62,041 nt of DNA from an uncultured Prevotella sp. (GTDB taxonomy: Bacteria; Bacteroidota; Bacteroidia; Bacteroidales; Bacteroidaceae), in the NCBI GenBank assembly GCA_900317685.1, contig ONHQ01000015.1, positions 1-62,041 of the forward strand. The letters run 5' to 3'. Of the stretch, positions 17,497-25,874 are shown one piece after another. The notes under the pieces are model-generated. The model was not told the DNA's origin, did no database searches, and worked only from the letters and a program-made list of their open reading frames with translations. Position 1 is the first letter of the stretch. Every line of letters begins with the position of its first letter. Both the position numbers and the translations under genes were made by a program.

Positions 17497-17851
17497 GAAT
17501 GCAGTACCTTTCGAGCCCGTACATCCTGGTGGAATATTGAAAGAGGAACTGAGAAGCCGCGGCATCCGACAGAAAGACTTTGCCGGGAAGATAGGCTTAC
17601 AACCCACGCATCTCAGTGCACTGCTCAACGGTAAGCGCAACATATCCGCCACTATAGCTGCCAAGCTGGAACAAGAACTGGGTATCCCCGCCACCTTCTG
17701 GATGTCATTGCAAAACAGCTATGAACTCGACAAGAAAGAGATCACTCGAAAAGAAAGTCAACCGGAGACCTTTACCGTCACCATTCCCGCACAAGACCAT
17801 AATCTCTTCCGCGACCTCATACGCCGGATGGGATGGGCTTGTGTATTCTAA
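17480..17851 (+). CDS. higA: HigA antitoxin, XRE-family HTH
   Basis: A protein of 123 residues. FEPVHPGGILKEELRSRGIR followed by QKDFAGKIGLQPTHLSALLN is the HigA-type HTH signature, with NISATIAAKLEQELGIPATF after it. It should neutralise HigB and bind the palindrome at 17122-17138. The ATG at 17480 is preferred because homology starts near MATNHKNAV; an in-frame ATG at 17468 would add four residues and lengthen the overlap with higB from 17 to 29 bp. Confidence 0.88.
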   Translation: MATNHKNAVPFEPVHPGGILKEELRSRGIRQKDFAGKIGLQPTHLSALLNGKRNISATIAAKLEQELGIPATFWMSLQNSYELDKKEITRKESQPETFTVTIPAQDHNLFRDLIRRMGWACVF

Positions 17852-17967
17852 TTAGTACCTTCCTTATATCTATCAATATTTATATTGCGAAGATAAGCAA
17901 GAAAAAGTCTACTTTACGGGTTAACATCCTCGCCTCTCATGGGTACTTGATATAAAAAGGAAATCCT

Positions 17968-20514
17968 ATGATGAAGAAGACACTCCTATTATTATATATG
18001 CTCCTGCTGTGCACTGCCATCGGCCGCGCCCAGCGCGTGAGCCGCGACTTCCACAACGTGACCATGCCCATGGCCTTGCAGCAACTGGGTGGCATGACCC
18101 ATCGCTATACCATCAACTTCATCTACAACGATCTTGAAGACTTTCGCGTGACTGCCGACATCAAGGGTGCGACCATCCCCGAGGCCATCCGACAGCTCAT
18201 CGGCTTCTATCCTATCACCATGACGATGGTCAGCGACAGCATCATCAACGTGGAGTGCTCGCAGAAATCTACGCTACGCTACAAGGGACGCATCGTCGAC
18301 GAGAAAGGCGAGGCCGCCGAATACGCCAACATAGTGTTGCTCTCAACCGCCGACTCCTCGTTTATCGCCGGCGGCGTGAGCAACGAGAGCGGATACTTCG
18401 TCATTCCCTGCAACGCCCGCCACGTCATCGCACGGGTGAGCTACGTGGGCTATAAAACGCGGCAATGGACTGCTACCTCGCCCGACCTTGGTACCATCAG
18501 ACTGCAGGCCGACCGCTATACGCTGAAAGGTGTGACGGTGAAGACGCAACGGCCACAGTATCGCGCCGCGAAGGGTGGCATGACCATCGACGTGGAGCAC
18601 TCGGTACTGAGCAAGATGGGTACCGCCGTCGATGTGCTCGGGCAGCTGCCGCGTGTCACGGCATCGGGCTCCGACATCAAGGTGTTTTCCAAGGGCACGC
18701 CGCTCATCTATATCAACAACAAGAAGGTGACCGACAACCGTGAACTGACGGAACTGAAGTCAGAGAACATCAAGAACGTGGATGTCATCACCGCACCCGG
18801 CTCGCAGTACGATGCCACGGTAAAGAGCGTCATCCGCATCCGCACCCGTAAGCCAGCGGGCGAGGGATGGAGCGTGAGGAACGATGCCAACGCAAAATAC
18901 AACACGATGTGGGCAGGATATGACCAAGCTACCGTCAAATACCGTATCAAAGGACTGGAACTGTCTAACACCACGGCTCTCTATAGCCAAGTATTCAAAG
19001 AGGACATCAACACGGGCTACACACTCATGCCCAAGGACAACACCATCAACATCGACCAGCATTTCAACGACGCTTTCCGGCAGAACGTGCTGTCACAGAC
19101 CTTCCGCTTGAGCTACGACTTCAATGCTGACAATTCCATCGGTGGCAGTTATTGGTACTACAAGACCTTGTCAAGCAACATGGATGCGAACAGCAGCCAA
19201 AATGTCACGCGCAATGGTGTCTATGAGGGCTCCATCCTGCAAAGCCAGCGCCAGCACAGGGACGTGGGGCCACGCAACGAGGCCAACCTCTACTATACGG
19301 GCAAGCTCGGCAACTGGAGCATCGACTTCAATGCCTCTTACCTCCACATGAAATACATGCTGAGCCAGCAGAGCACGGAAGCCAGCACGGAATTAGGTGA
19401 CCGCGACGTGGCGAGCAACGGCGGACAGCGCAGCGACCTGTGGGCTGGGAAACTCGTCGTGACGCACCCGGTAGGGAAGGGCACGCTCTCGTTCGGCTCG
19501 GAATATACGCATACAAAGAGTGTGGGCTTTTATGTCAACAGCGAGAACTATGTGCCTGCCTCCAGCACCAAGCTCTACGAGGCAAACATTGCGGGCTTCG
19601 CCGACTTCTCTCTGCCTTTCGGCCACTATGAGCTCGACGCTGGACTACGATACGAGCATGTCACGACCGACTACTACAGCTTTGGCAAGCGTGAGCAGGA
19701 GCCAAGCCGACGCTATGGCAACCTCTTTCCCAACCTCTCGCTGTCGTGGAATAAGGATTTGTGGTCATGGCAACTGTCCTACACCATGAAGACAACCCGG
19801 CCGGGATACAACAACCTGCGCAACTTCATGCAGTACGATAGCCGCTATCTCTATGAGGGTGGCAATCCCTACTTGCGCCCGGAATATACCCATAACGTGG
19901 AGCTGTCGTTTGTGCATAAATGGCTGAGTGCCTCCGCCGATTACGACTATGTCCACAAACCTATGCTTCATGCCTTTGGCTTGTACGACAACCAGGAGAT
20001 AGCCTATTTCTCGGTTCGCAACATGGGACACTATCAGATGCTTAGTGCCTCCGTGACGGCCTCACCGACATTCAGTTGGTATCATCCCTCTTGGGAGATA
20101 GACTATTCGCAGCTGTTCTTTCATGAGCCCACCAGTCTTTGCTCCAACCATCCCTCGTTTTCCTTCATACTCCGCAACAGCCTTGTCTTTTCGCACGGGT
20201 GGCTGGCGGGCCTCGACCTCTATGGCTACACCGACAGCTATGAACCGATGCGGCAGTCAGCAGGTTTTGTGACCGTGTACGCGCGGTTGCGCAAGTCGTT
20301 CTTCAAAAACCGCCTCGTCTTCCTCCTCCAAGCCTCAGACCTGACCAAGAGCAATCGTGAGCGGTGGACGTATTATGGTACTGATGTCATCAGCCGAAAG
20401 GATGCCAACAATTTCACGCGCAGCATCTCGCTCACCGTGACCTATAACCTCAATGCCACACGCAGCCGCTATAAAGGTACCGGTGCAGGAAACGAAGAGA
20501 AGAAGAGACTGTGA
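17968..20514 (+). CDS. Outer-membrane beta-barrel protein with STN and carboxypeptidase-regulatory domains
   Basis: A TonB-receptor-like protein of 848 residues. The signal peptide ends at IGRA, so the mature protein starts with Gln. Next come an STN/secretin-like domain (about 23-95), a carboxypeptidase-regulatory-like Ig domain (about 100-175, YKGRIVDEKGEAAEYANIVL), a plug-like domain (DVLGQLPRVTASGSDIKVF...IYINNKKV) and a C-terminal beta-barrel of the OMP_b-brl_3 type with many aromatic-ended strands. The STN domain usually signals to an anti-sigma such as 16308-17054. No SusD-like partner gene follows, so glycan import by a SusCD pair is unlikely. The substrate is unknown. Confidence 0.87.
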   Translation: MMKKTLLLLYMLLLCTAIGRAQRVSRDFHNVTMPMALQQLGGMTHRYTINFIYNDLEDFRVTADIKGATIPEAIRQLIGFYPITMTMVSDSIINVECSQKSTLRYKGRIVDEKGEAAEYANIVLLSTADSSFIAGGVSNESGYFVIPCNARHVIARVSYVGYKTRQWTATSPDLGTIRLQADRYTLKGVTVKTQRPQYRAAKGGMTIDVEHSVLSKMGTAVDVLGQLPRVTASGSDIKVFSKGTPLIYINNKKVTDNRELTELKSENIKNVDVITAPGSQYDATVKSVIRIRTRKPAGEGWSVRNDANAKYNTMWAGYDQATVKYRIKGLELSNTTALYSQVFKEDINTGYTLMPKDNTINIDQHFNDAFRQNVLSQTFRLSYDFNADNSIGGSYWYYKTLSSNMDANSSQNVTRNGVYEGSILQSQRQHRDVGPRNEANLYYTGKLGNWSIDFNASYLHMKYMLSQQSTEASTELGDRDVASNGGQRSDLWAGKLVVTHPVGKGTLSFGSEYTHTKSVGFYVNSENYVPASSTKLYEANIAGFADFSLPFGHYELDAGLRYEHVTTDYYSFGKREQEPSRRYGNLFPNLSLSWNKDLWSWQLSYTMKTTRPGYNNLRNFMQYDSRYLYEGGNPYLRPEYTHNVELSFVHKWLSASADYDYVHKPMLHAFGLYDNQEIAYFSVRNMGHYQMLSASVTASPTFSWYHPSWEIDYSQLFFHEPTSLCSNHPSFSFILRNSLVFSHGWLAGLDLYGYTDSYEPMRQSAGFVTVYARLRKSFFKNRLVFLLQASDLTKSNRERWTYYGTDVISRKDANNFTRSISLTVTYNLNATRSRYKGTGAGNEEKKRL

Positions 20515-20654
20515 TGCTTCTGGTGGTGCTTCCACGACAAATGGCAGTCTCCGCAAGGATCATCGCTACGCGAGATGCTCCGTCGATTAAGGCGTCGCAT
20601 TTATCGGCACAGCGGCTATTTTCCTTTTCTTCTCGGTGATGTCGTTGATGACAA

Positions 20655-20808
20655 GCACTGTTCTAATGGCATCAAAGCAGTGTTCTTATGACATCAAAGC
20701 ACTGTTCTCGCGGCATCAAAGCACTGTTCTCACGGGGTCAAAGCACTGTTCTCACGGGATCAAAACTGGGTTCGTATGAGGTTGAAACAATGTTCCCAAT
20801 ATGGTAAT
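20655..20808. repeat. 22-bp tandem array, 7 units
   Basis: Units beginning GCACTGTTCT start at 20655, 20677, 20699, 20721, 20743, 20765 and 20787, exactly 22 bp apart. Four are nearly identical, and the last two have drifted (AACTGGGTTC, ACAATGTTCC) yet keep the spacing. The half-unit GCATCAAAG is shared with the array at 46101-46166. Confidence 0.92.
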
Positions 20809-20824
20809 GCTATAGAAAAAGATC

Positions 20825-20864
20825 GTTCGCTGCGTAGGGAATGATCTTTTCCTACGCAGCGAAC
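20825..20864. other. Strong hairpin with offset second inverted repeat
   Basis: A perfect 14-bp stem pairs 20825-20838 with 20851-20864. Its loop contains GATCTTTT (20843-20850), which is the exact complement of AAAAGATC immediately before the stem (20817-20824). The two pairings compete rather than stack. No T-tract follows. Confidence 0.65.
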
Positions 20865-21300
20865 GCTTGTTTGTCAGGCTGCAAAACCAAGTTCCACGCA
20901 TTGACCAACTCGCCGGCATCAACAGCTTTCAGAACTTGATGGACATTTCCTTGTCCAATTCCAAATGACTATCTCTTCACGCCAAAACGCCACGCCAGCC
21001 TGTTTTCAAAGTTTTCCCTGCTGTGATGCAAGCCTGAGAAACAAAGGGTGCCACACTTGCATCACAGCAAGGATTTTATTTGTTTTTGTAAAAGGTATCG
21101 TGTTCATGAGCTCTCTCCTCCAACACAGTGTTGATCCGGTGCACCTGTCCGTGCCACGACAAATATCCATTGCGCCGAAGATATTTGGTTAGGTCTTCGT
21201 GGCATCCAGCCACGGACTTCTGCCCCTAAGCCCATTTATCTTTCAATTTGATGACGCGCCATACATAATAATAAGGAGTTGCAGGCGTTTTAATAAGGCT

Positions 21301-22809
21301 ATGTCCAAGAAAGAACGTTTCGACAGTTATTCCCATATCCTTAAGTACATCGGCCTCTTTGGCGGTGTACAGGCATTAAGTATTGGCGTAGCGTTGGTAC
21401 GCAACAAGTTGGTGGCACTCATTCTCGGCCCAGGCGGTATGGGACTTGTCTCGTTGTTCAATTCCACAGTGAGCCTTGTTGCCGACCTCTCCAGCTTTGG
21501 CATCGGGCTCAGCGCCGTGCAGGAGATTTCAAAGGCTTACGACCAAGGCGACACAGAGCGCATATCGCGGTCGGTCAACGTCGTGCGCTATTGGAGTGCC
21601 GTGCTGGCATTGCTGGGAACCCTGCTCTGTATCGTGCTCAGTCCGTTTCTCAGTTGGTTCACCTTTTCCTGGAATGGCCACACCCTTCACTTCATCTGTC
21701 TCTCTCCCATCGTGGGGCTCTCGGTCCTCACCCTTGGCGAGACAGCCATCATCAAAGCCGTACGTGTGCTGCGCCGCTTGGCCTTGGTGACCTTCTACAA
21801 CATTGTGGGCGCGCTCATCGTCTCGGTTCCCATCTATTATTTCTGGGGAATGAAAGGCATCGTGCCCTCATTGGTGCTCATGGCCCTTATCCAGTTTCTG
21901 CTTACCATCCATGTTTCTTACCATCTCTATCCCCTTCACCTGCATTTCTCCAAGGCACTCTTCCACGACGGACTGGGGATGATCAGACTCGGAACAGCCT
22001 TTGTCGTCGCCGGACTGTTCACGTCCGGTACCGACTTCTTCATTCGCAGTTACCTCAACAATGTGGCCGGACTGGATATCGTAGGCCTCTACAATGCCGG
22101 TATCATGATGACCTTGACCTACGTGGGCATGGTTTTCTCAGCCATGGATACCGACTATTTTCCCCGGCTGTCGGGCATCAAAAACTTAGGAGTGACCTTC
22201 AACACCACCGTCAACCGTCAGATAGAGATGATCTTCCTGATGGTCGCGCCCCTGTTGGTGGCCTTTATCATCTTTCTGCCCATCATCGTCCCACTCCTCT
22301 ACAGCGGTAAGTTCCTGCCTGTACTCGGCATGGCGCAGGTTGTGGTCCTGGCGATGTATTTCCGCGCCGTGGAAGTTCCGATAGAATATATCACCCTTGC
22401 TCGTGGCGACTCACTGTCTTATCTTCTCATCCAAGCCGTCTATGCCGTTCTCTTTGTCGGTCTCGTCATCGTGGGCCATAGCTATTTCGGACTGGTCGGC
22501 ACTGGTATTGGCGTCACGCTGACCACCCTTATCTATCTCGCCTTCATCCTTTCTTTCTCCAAGTCAAGGTATGGCTTCCATCTCTCTCCCAGCGTCATCG
22601 GGTATGTCGCAGCCCAGTTGCCGATTGGTCTTTTGGCCTACGCCGTGACCTTCGTCGACCGTCCTCTCGTCTACTGGCCGTCGGGCATTGTGCTCTGCGC
22701 GGTCAGCACACTCATCAGCCTGCATTTCATCCGCAAGAAAACCCACCTGTGGGAGAAGGTTTCTGGAAAATTTAAGATGAAGTGGAGAAGACATCAGCAG
22801 ACAGTATGA
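21301..22809 (+). CDS. Polysaccharide flippase (Wzx/O-antigen translocase-like)
   Basis: A membrane protein of 502 residues with about 12-14 helices (for example FFIRSYLNNVAGLDIVGLYN between helices and MIFLMVAPLLVAFIIFLPII). It belongs to the MATE/MOP superfamily branch that flips undecaprenyl-linked oligosaccharides. The start MSKKERFDSYSHILKYIGLF at 21301 is chosen because upstream codons encode no family-like sequence. The GT2 gene follows after 57 bp and probably forms a two-gene unit. No Wzy or Wzz gene is present, so this is an outlying piece of a surface-glycan pathway. Confidence 0.87.
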   Translation: MSKKERFDSYSHILKYIGLFGGVQALSIGVALVRNKLVALILGPGGMGLVSLFNSTVSLVADLSSFGIGLSAVQEISKAYDQGDTERISRSVNVVRYWSAVLALLGTLLCIVLSPFLSWFTFSWNGHTLHFICLSPIVGLSVLTLGETAIIKAVRVLRRLALVTFYNIVGALIVSVPIYYFWGMKGIVPSLVLMALIQFLLTIHVSYHLYPLHLHFSKALFHDGLGMIRLGTAFVVAGLFTSGTDFFIRSYLNNVAGLDIVGLYNAGIMMTLTYVGMVFSAMDTDYFPRLSGIKNLGVTFNTTVNRQIEMIFLMVAPLLVAFIIFLPIIVPLLYSGKFLPVLGMAQVVVLAMYFRAVEVPIEYITLARGDSLSYLLIQAVYAVLFVGLVIVGHSYFGLVGTGIGVTLTTLIYLAFILSFSKSRYGFHLSPSVIGYVAAQLPIGLLAYAVTFVDRPLVYWPSGIVLCAVSTLISLHFIRKKTHLWEKVSGKFKMKWRRHQQTV

Positions 22810-22866
22810 GGCCATGAAGAAACAAACAGTGAACAAAGACTGAACCACGAATAAAGATTGTTGTCT

Positions 22867-24060
22867 ATGAAACATTCCCTTGAGTATACTATCATTCGGC
22901 TAATGCTCTTGGTCCGTCGTGTGGGCGCGAAGATGGGGGGCAGCCTCTGGTTGTTGCAGCGCATACTCTCGTCGCTGTTGCCCGCCGACGATATTGATGT
23001 CGCTGACGAGCCTGTGCACCTCTCCGATGACGACAACGATACAGACCTGGTGCCTCTCGTGGCGATGCTTCCGGCCAAGAAGCGAAATGGCTCCTGCCTT
23101 CGCGACAACGACCTCAGCCACAAGGACGATTACGACTTGGAGATCATCATCCCGGCATACAATGTCGAGCAGTATATCGACCAGTGCTTGCAGTCGGTGA
23201 TCAATCAACGATCTAAATACAAATGCCTCGTCGTAGTCATCAACGACGGCTCCACAGACGGCACCCGACAACACCTTGCCAACTATGAGAATTGCCCCGA
23301 TATAGAAATCATCGACCAGAAGAATGCCGGGCTGGCGGCTGCACGCAATGCGGCACTCCGGCATATCCGTGGACGGTATGTCACGTTTGTAGACTCCGAC
23401 GACTGGCTATTGCCCGGTGCCGTCGACGTGCTGATGGATACGGCAACACAACACGACGCTGACATCGTAGAGGGCTGTTTCCGGCTGTTTATCGGTGCCC
23501 GCTTCTATCCCGGCTACTCCCATCCCTTCGAGGTCTACGATTGTTGGACCGGCCAGCTGCAAGGCTACGCTTGTGGCAAAGTGCTGCGCGCAGAGTTGTT
23601 CGCGCACGTCTGCTTCCCCGAAGGCTATCTCTTTGAGGACACGCTGATGACATTGATTCTCTTTCCACGCTGCCACCGCATCGTCACCATTCCCGACGAC
23701 ATCTATGTATACCGGTTCAATCCCGTGGGCATTACAGCCACCGCTGGTCTGTCGCCAAGGGCTGTCGAGAGTCTGTTAGTGACCATTCAACTAATGGAAG
23801 ATGGCGCAACGAGCGGGCAGCAGACGAGCCAGCAGACTTACGAAAACTTTCTGCTGAACGAGGTTCCCAACACGTTCTGCACCATCTATTCCTTGCACTC
23901 CCCTTCCGTCAACCATCATGTCTTCGCCATCTTCTGCCGTCTGCTACGTCAGTACTACGAAGGCTACACGACGTCAGACCCACACTTGCAACCTTTGGAA
24001 CACGCACTCCTCACCAAAAACTACCGTGCCTGCATGCTTGCGGTGATGACAAGACATTAA
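22867..24060 (+). CDS. Glycosyltransferase family 2 with N-terminal extension
   Basis: A protein of 397 residues. The GT-A fold starts only at about residue 92 (EIIIPAYNVEQYIDQCLQSV), then VVINDGSTDGTRQ and the DxD region FVDSDDWLLPGAVDV. Before it lie an amphipathic or membrane-associated segment (residues 1-38) and an acidic linker (VADEPVHLSDDDNDTDL), which is unusual for GT2 enzymes. The extension may dock the enzyme at the membrane beside the flippase. A terminator closes the unit 40 bp downstream. Confidence 0.87.
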   Translation: MKHSLEYTIIRLMLLVRRVGAKMGGSLWLLQRILSSLLPADDIDVADEPVHLSDDDNDTDLVPLVAMLPAKKRNGSCLRDNDLSHKDDYDLEIIIPAYNVEQYIDQCLQSVINQRSKYKCLVVVINDGSTDGTRQHLANYENCPDIEIIDQKNAGLAAARNAALRHIRGRYVTFVDSDDWLLPGAVDVLMDTATQHDADIVEGCFRLFIGARFYPGYSHPFEVYDCWTGQLQGYACGKVLRAELFAHVCFPEGYLFEDTLMTLILFPRCHRIVTIPDDIYVYRFNPVGITATAGLSPRAVESLLVTIQLMEDGATSGQQTSQQTYENFLLNEVPNTFCTIYSLHSPSVNHHVFAIFCRLLRQYYEGYTTSDPHLQPLEHALLTKNYRACMLAVMTRH

Positions 24061-24097
24061 CGATGACCAAACTTTGGTAATCATCAAAAAACAGCAA

Positions 24098-24124
24098 CGG
24101 CCCATCCTCACGCAGGATGGGCCG
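24098..24124 (+). terminator. Intrinsic terminator after the flippase-GT2 unit
   Basis: An 11-bp GC-rich stem (CGGCCCATCCT and its complement) with a 5-nt loop, followed by CTTTTTATTTTTA. Confidence 0.9.
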
Positions 24125-24163
24125 CTTTTTATTTTTAGTTATAGCCATTTACTCACTCATCCG

Positions 24164-24880
24164 TCAGAACGTCACGCCGACATTGAGGTTAAAACAACCC
24201 GTGCGCGTGTCCTCGAAATCGTAGTGGCCAATGTTTGCCAGACCGATATCATAGCTCATGCCGAGGTAGAGCATTTGGAAACTCACGCCACAGCCCAGGC
24301 GCAGACCACCATCGAAACGTTTGAAGCTCGCTTGGTCGTCACTGAAACTGGAGTAAGCCTCGCGGTGACCATAGTCCTTGATCTTGCCGCCTACGCCTAC
24401 CGCCAGATAGCCTCCGGCAAACGGCTCCACCGAGATGTCGGGGGTAGCCTGATACTTATATTTCAGCAACAGCGGCAGTTCAAGGTATTCCAATCGGTAG
24501 GTGAACTTATTGCCGTCGTAGTTGCCTTTACCTCCTTTCTCCACATAGGAGAGTCCAGTCTCGAAGAACAGCGGGGCAGCACTGGTCAACTGTGTGCCGA
24601 CCACGGCGCCTATGTCCAGTCCCGTGCGTGCGTCACTACCGTCAAGTACGGCTGCATCAGAGTTGACAGTAGCCACCGCCATGCCTAAGCGGAAGCCGAA
24701 GTAGACATTGTTGCCATAGCCGTAGACCGTACGGCCATTGTTGTAACGCCCATGCTGACGGTAGTACTCGGCACGCTTACTGGGCGGAATCGGACGCCCG
24801 TCGGGATAGTATTGTGCTGCGGCAGGCAGCGTCAGCAACACGGCAAAGGCCAGAAACAGAATCTTTTTCATCTTTTCCAT
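24164..24880 (-). CDS. PorT-like outer-membrane beta-barrel protein
   Basis: A protein of 238 residues with a signal peptide ending at LPAAA, so the mature protein starts with Gln. A Tyr/Arg-rich stretch follows (about 24-55), then eight or so beta-strands typical of the outer-membrane beta-barrel family (PF13568): FGFRLGMAVATVN, LFFETGLSYVEKGG, YLELPLLLKYKY, LRLGCGVSFQMLYLGMSYD and the C-terminal FNLNVGVTF ending in Phe. The function of such small barrels is mostly unknown. It has its own promoter, overlapped by a TGTGA-type palindrome. ATG codons at 24880 and 24871 are both possible. Confidence 0.82.
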   Translation of the reverse strand: MEKMKKILFLAFAVLLTLPAAAQYYPDGRPIPPSKRAEYYRQHGRYNNGRTVYGYGNNVYFGFRLGMAVATVNSDAAVLDGSDARTGLDIGAVVGTQLTSAAPLFFETGLSYVEKGGKGNYDGNKFTYRLEYLELPLLLKYKYQATPDISVEPFAGGYLAVGVGGKIKDYGHREAYSSFSDDQASFKRFDGGLRLGCGVSFQMLYLGMSYDIGLANIGHYDFEDTRTGCFNLNVGVTF

Positions 24881-24921
24881 ATTACAATACGATTGATACT
24901 GACCAACCTTAAGGCGGTCTA

Positions 24922-24943
24922 TGTGATAAACATCACAAAGTTA
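24922..24943 (-). promoter_or_regulatory. Promoter with CRP/FNR-type palindrome at the transcription start
   Basis: The -7 box TAACTTTG (24936-24943, minus strand) is followed directly by the palindrome TGTGATAAACATCACA (24922-24937), which fits the TGTGA-N6-TCACA form of Crp/Fnr-family sites. At this position a bound protein would repress. The palindrome could instead form a hairpin at the 5' end of the mRNA. Confidence 0.5.
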
Positions 24944-24968
24944 GCCCTTTTCCGACATTGCCTCCGCG

Positions 24969-25000
24969 GGGAAAAGCCTATTTACCGATAGGCTTTTCCC
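24969..25000 (+). terminator. Terminator-like hairpin with no plus-strand gene before it
   Basis: A 13-bp stem with a 6-nt loop followed by TCTTTTTCTC on the plus strand. The nearest genes on both sides are on the minus strand, so it has no coding sequence to terminate in the T-tract direction. It may end an antisense or small RNA, or serve the sirtuin gene without a T-tract. Confidence 0.5.
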
Positions 25001-25022
25001 TCTTTTTCTCTCTTGAGCAACC

Positions 25023-25148
25023 TTATTTCTTGAAGTCCGCTTCATTATTTCTTGAAGCCCACTTCATTATTACTTCAAGCCCGCTTCATTATTTCTTGAA
25101 GCAATCAGCTGCTTATATTGAAGTCCTGCTTCCTTATTTCTTGAAACC
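25023..25148. repeat. 22-bp array that includes the sirtuin stop codon
   Basis: Units of the form TTATTTCTTGAAG start at 25023, 25045, 25067, 25089, 25113 and 25134 (spacings 22, 22, 22, 24, 21). The last unit starts with the three bases that form the TAA stop of the sirtuin gene and continues into its last codons. Read on the minus strand, the coding tail ...TTCAAGAAATAA is repeated downstream five times. Confidence 0.88.
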
Positions 25149-25841
25149 CAGTATCTCGCAGAGCTCCTTCATTCCCTCTGACGCACCTTTCTGAATGTGC
25201 GTGAATTTGCCATTAGGCGCATTGAACACCGGGTCTGGATCGATCAGATAGACCGGACATCCCTGCGGGGCGTACTGTACGAGTCCGGCAGCGGGATAGA
25301 CATTGAGCGACGTGCCGATGATGACAAAGATGTCGGCTTTCATCGCCTCGCGCGCCGCAGGCTCAAGCATGGGCACGCTCTCGCCAAAGAAAACGATGAA
25401 CGGACGGAGCAGCGAACCGTCGCCGGCTTTGGTACCTGGCACCACATCGCTGTGCTCAGGCGTGAGCTGCTGGATATAGCGCTCGTCGTAAGGATCGATA
25501 CTCGAACACACTTTGGTCAGCTCGCCGTGCAGGTGTATGACATGCGTGGAGCCTGCCTTCTCATGGAGATTGTCCACGTTTTGCGTCAGCACGCTCACGT
25601 CGTAGTCTCTCTCCAAGGCGGCGACAAGCCGGTGACCCTCGTTGGGCTCAGCCTGCCAAAGCTTGTGCCGAAGCATGTTATAGAAGTTTGTCACCAACGT
25701 GGGATCGGCCTCCCACCCCTCGTGCGAGGCTACCTGCTCCACCGGATAGTTCTCCCACAGTCCGTCATTACCACGGAACGTCTTGAAACCACTCTCTACC
25801 GACATACCGGCACCCGTAAGGAAAACAATTTTCTTCTTCAT
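25134..25841 (-). CDS. Sirtuin-type NAD-dependent protein deacylase
   Basis: A SIR2-family enzyme of 235 residues that removes acyl groups from Lys using NAD. The NAD motif is FLTGAGMSVESGFKTFRG, then TQNVDNLHEKAG and the catalytic His in VIHLHGELTKV, then IIGTSLNVYPAAGLV. Only one Cys (KVCSS) lies where zinc-binding CobB proteins have four, so it is probably a zinc-free form of the kind common in Bacteroidota. The ATG at 25841 is chosen because a TATTTTTG box (25875-25882) would leave an upstream in-frame codon at 25913 untranscribed. The 3' end merges into a repeat array. Confidence 0.88.
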   Translation of the reverse strand: MKKKIVFLTGAGMSVESGFKTFRGNDGLWENYPVEQVASHEGWEADPTLVTNFYNMLRHKLWQAEPNEGHRLVAALERDYDVSVLTQNVDNLHEKAGSTHVIHLHGELTKVCSSIDPYDERYIQQLTPEHSDVVPGTKAGDGSLLRPFIVFFGESVPMLEPAAREAMKADIFVIIGTSLNVYPAAGLVQYAPQGCPVYLIDPDPVFNAPNGKFTHIQKGASEGMKELCEILGFKK

Positions 25842-25874
25842 CTTCTTATTGCCTTTAGAACTGTTATTATACCA

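Larger units (their letters stand above)
20515..21300. other. 786-bp non-coding stretch rich in repeats and hairpins
   Basis: No convincing gene. From left to right it holds the 22-bp array at 20655-20808, a 14-bp-stem hairpin at 20825-20864, a 13-bp inverted repeat with a 23-nt loop at 21020-21068, and a two-block inverted repeat at 21152-21204 (TGCCACGA paired with TCGTGGCA, CAAATATC paired with GATATTTG). The last abuts a further 6-bp hairpin, CGTGGC-ATCCA-GCCACG. The flippase gene starts at 21301 without an obvious -7 box. Confidence 0.6.

Noticed and set aside
20825-20864. Rho-independent terminator of the outer-membrane protein gene
   Set aside because: The stem is strong but lies about 310 bp after the stop codon and has no T-tract on either strand.
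20865-20975. A decayed minus-strand protein fragment of about 37 codons (FGIGQGNVHQVLKAVDAGEL)
   Set aside because: The reading frame looks protein-like but has no start codon, is closed by stops on both sides and matches no family I recognise. Too weak to list as a pseudogene.
20965-21192. Small plus-strand ORF of 75 codons
   Set aside because: It runs through a long inverted repeat, has Cys/His-rich low-quality sequence and no promoter or homologous motif.
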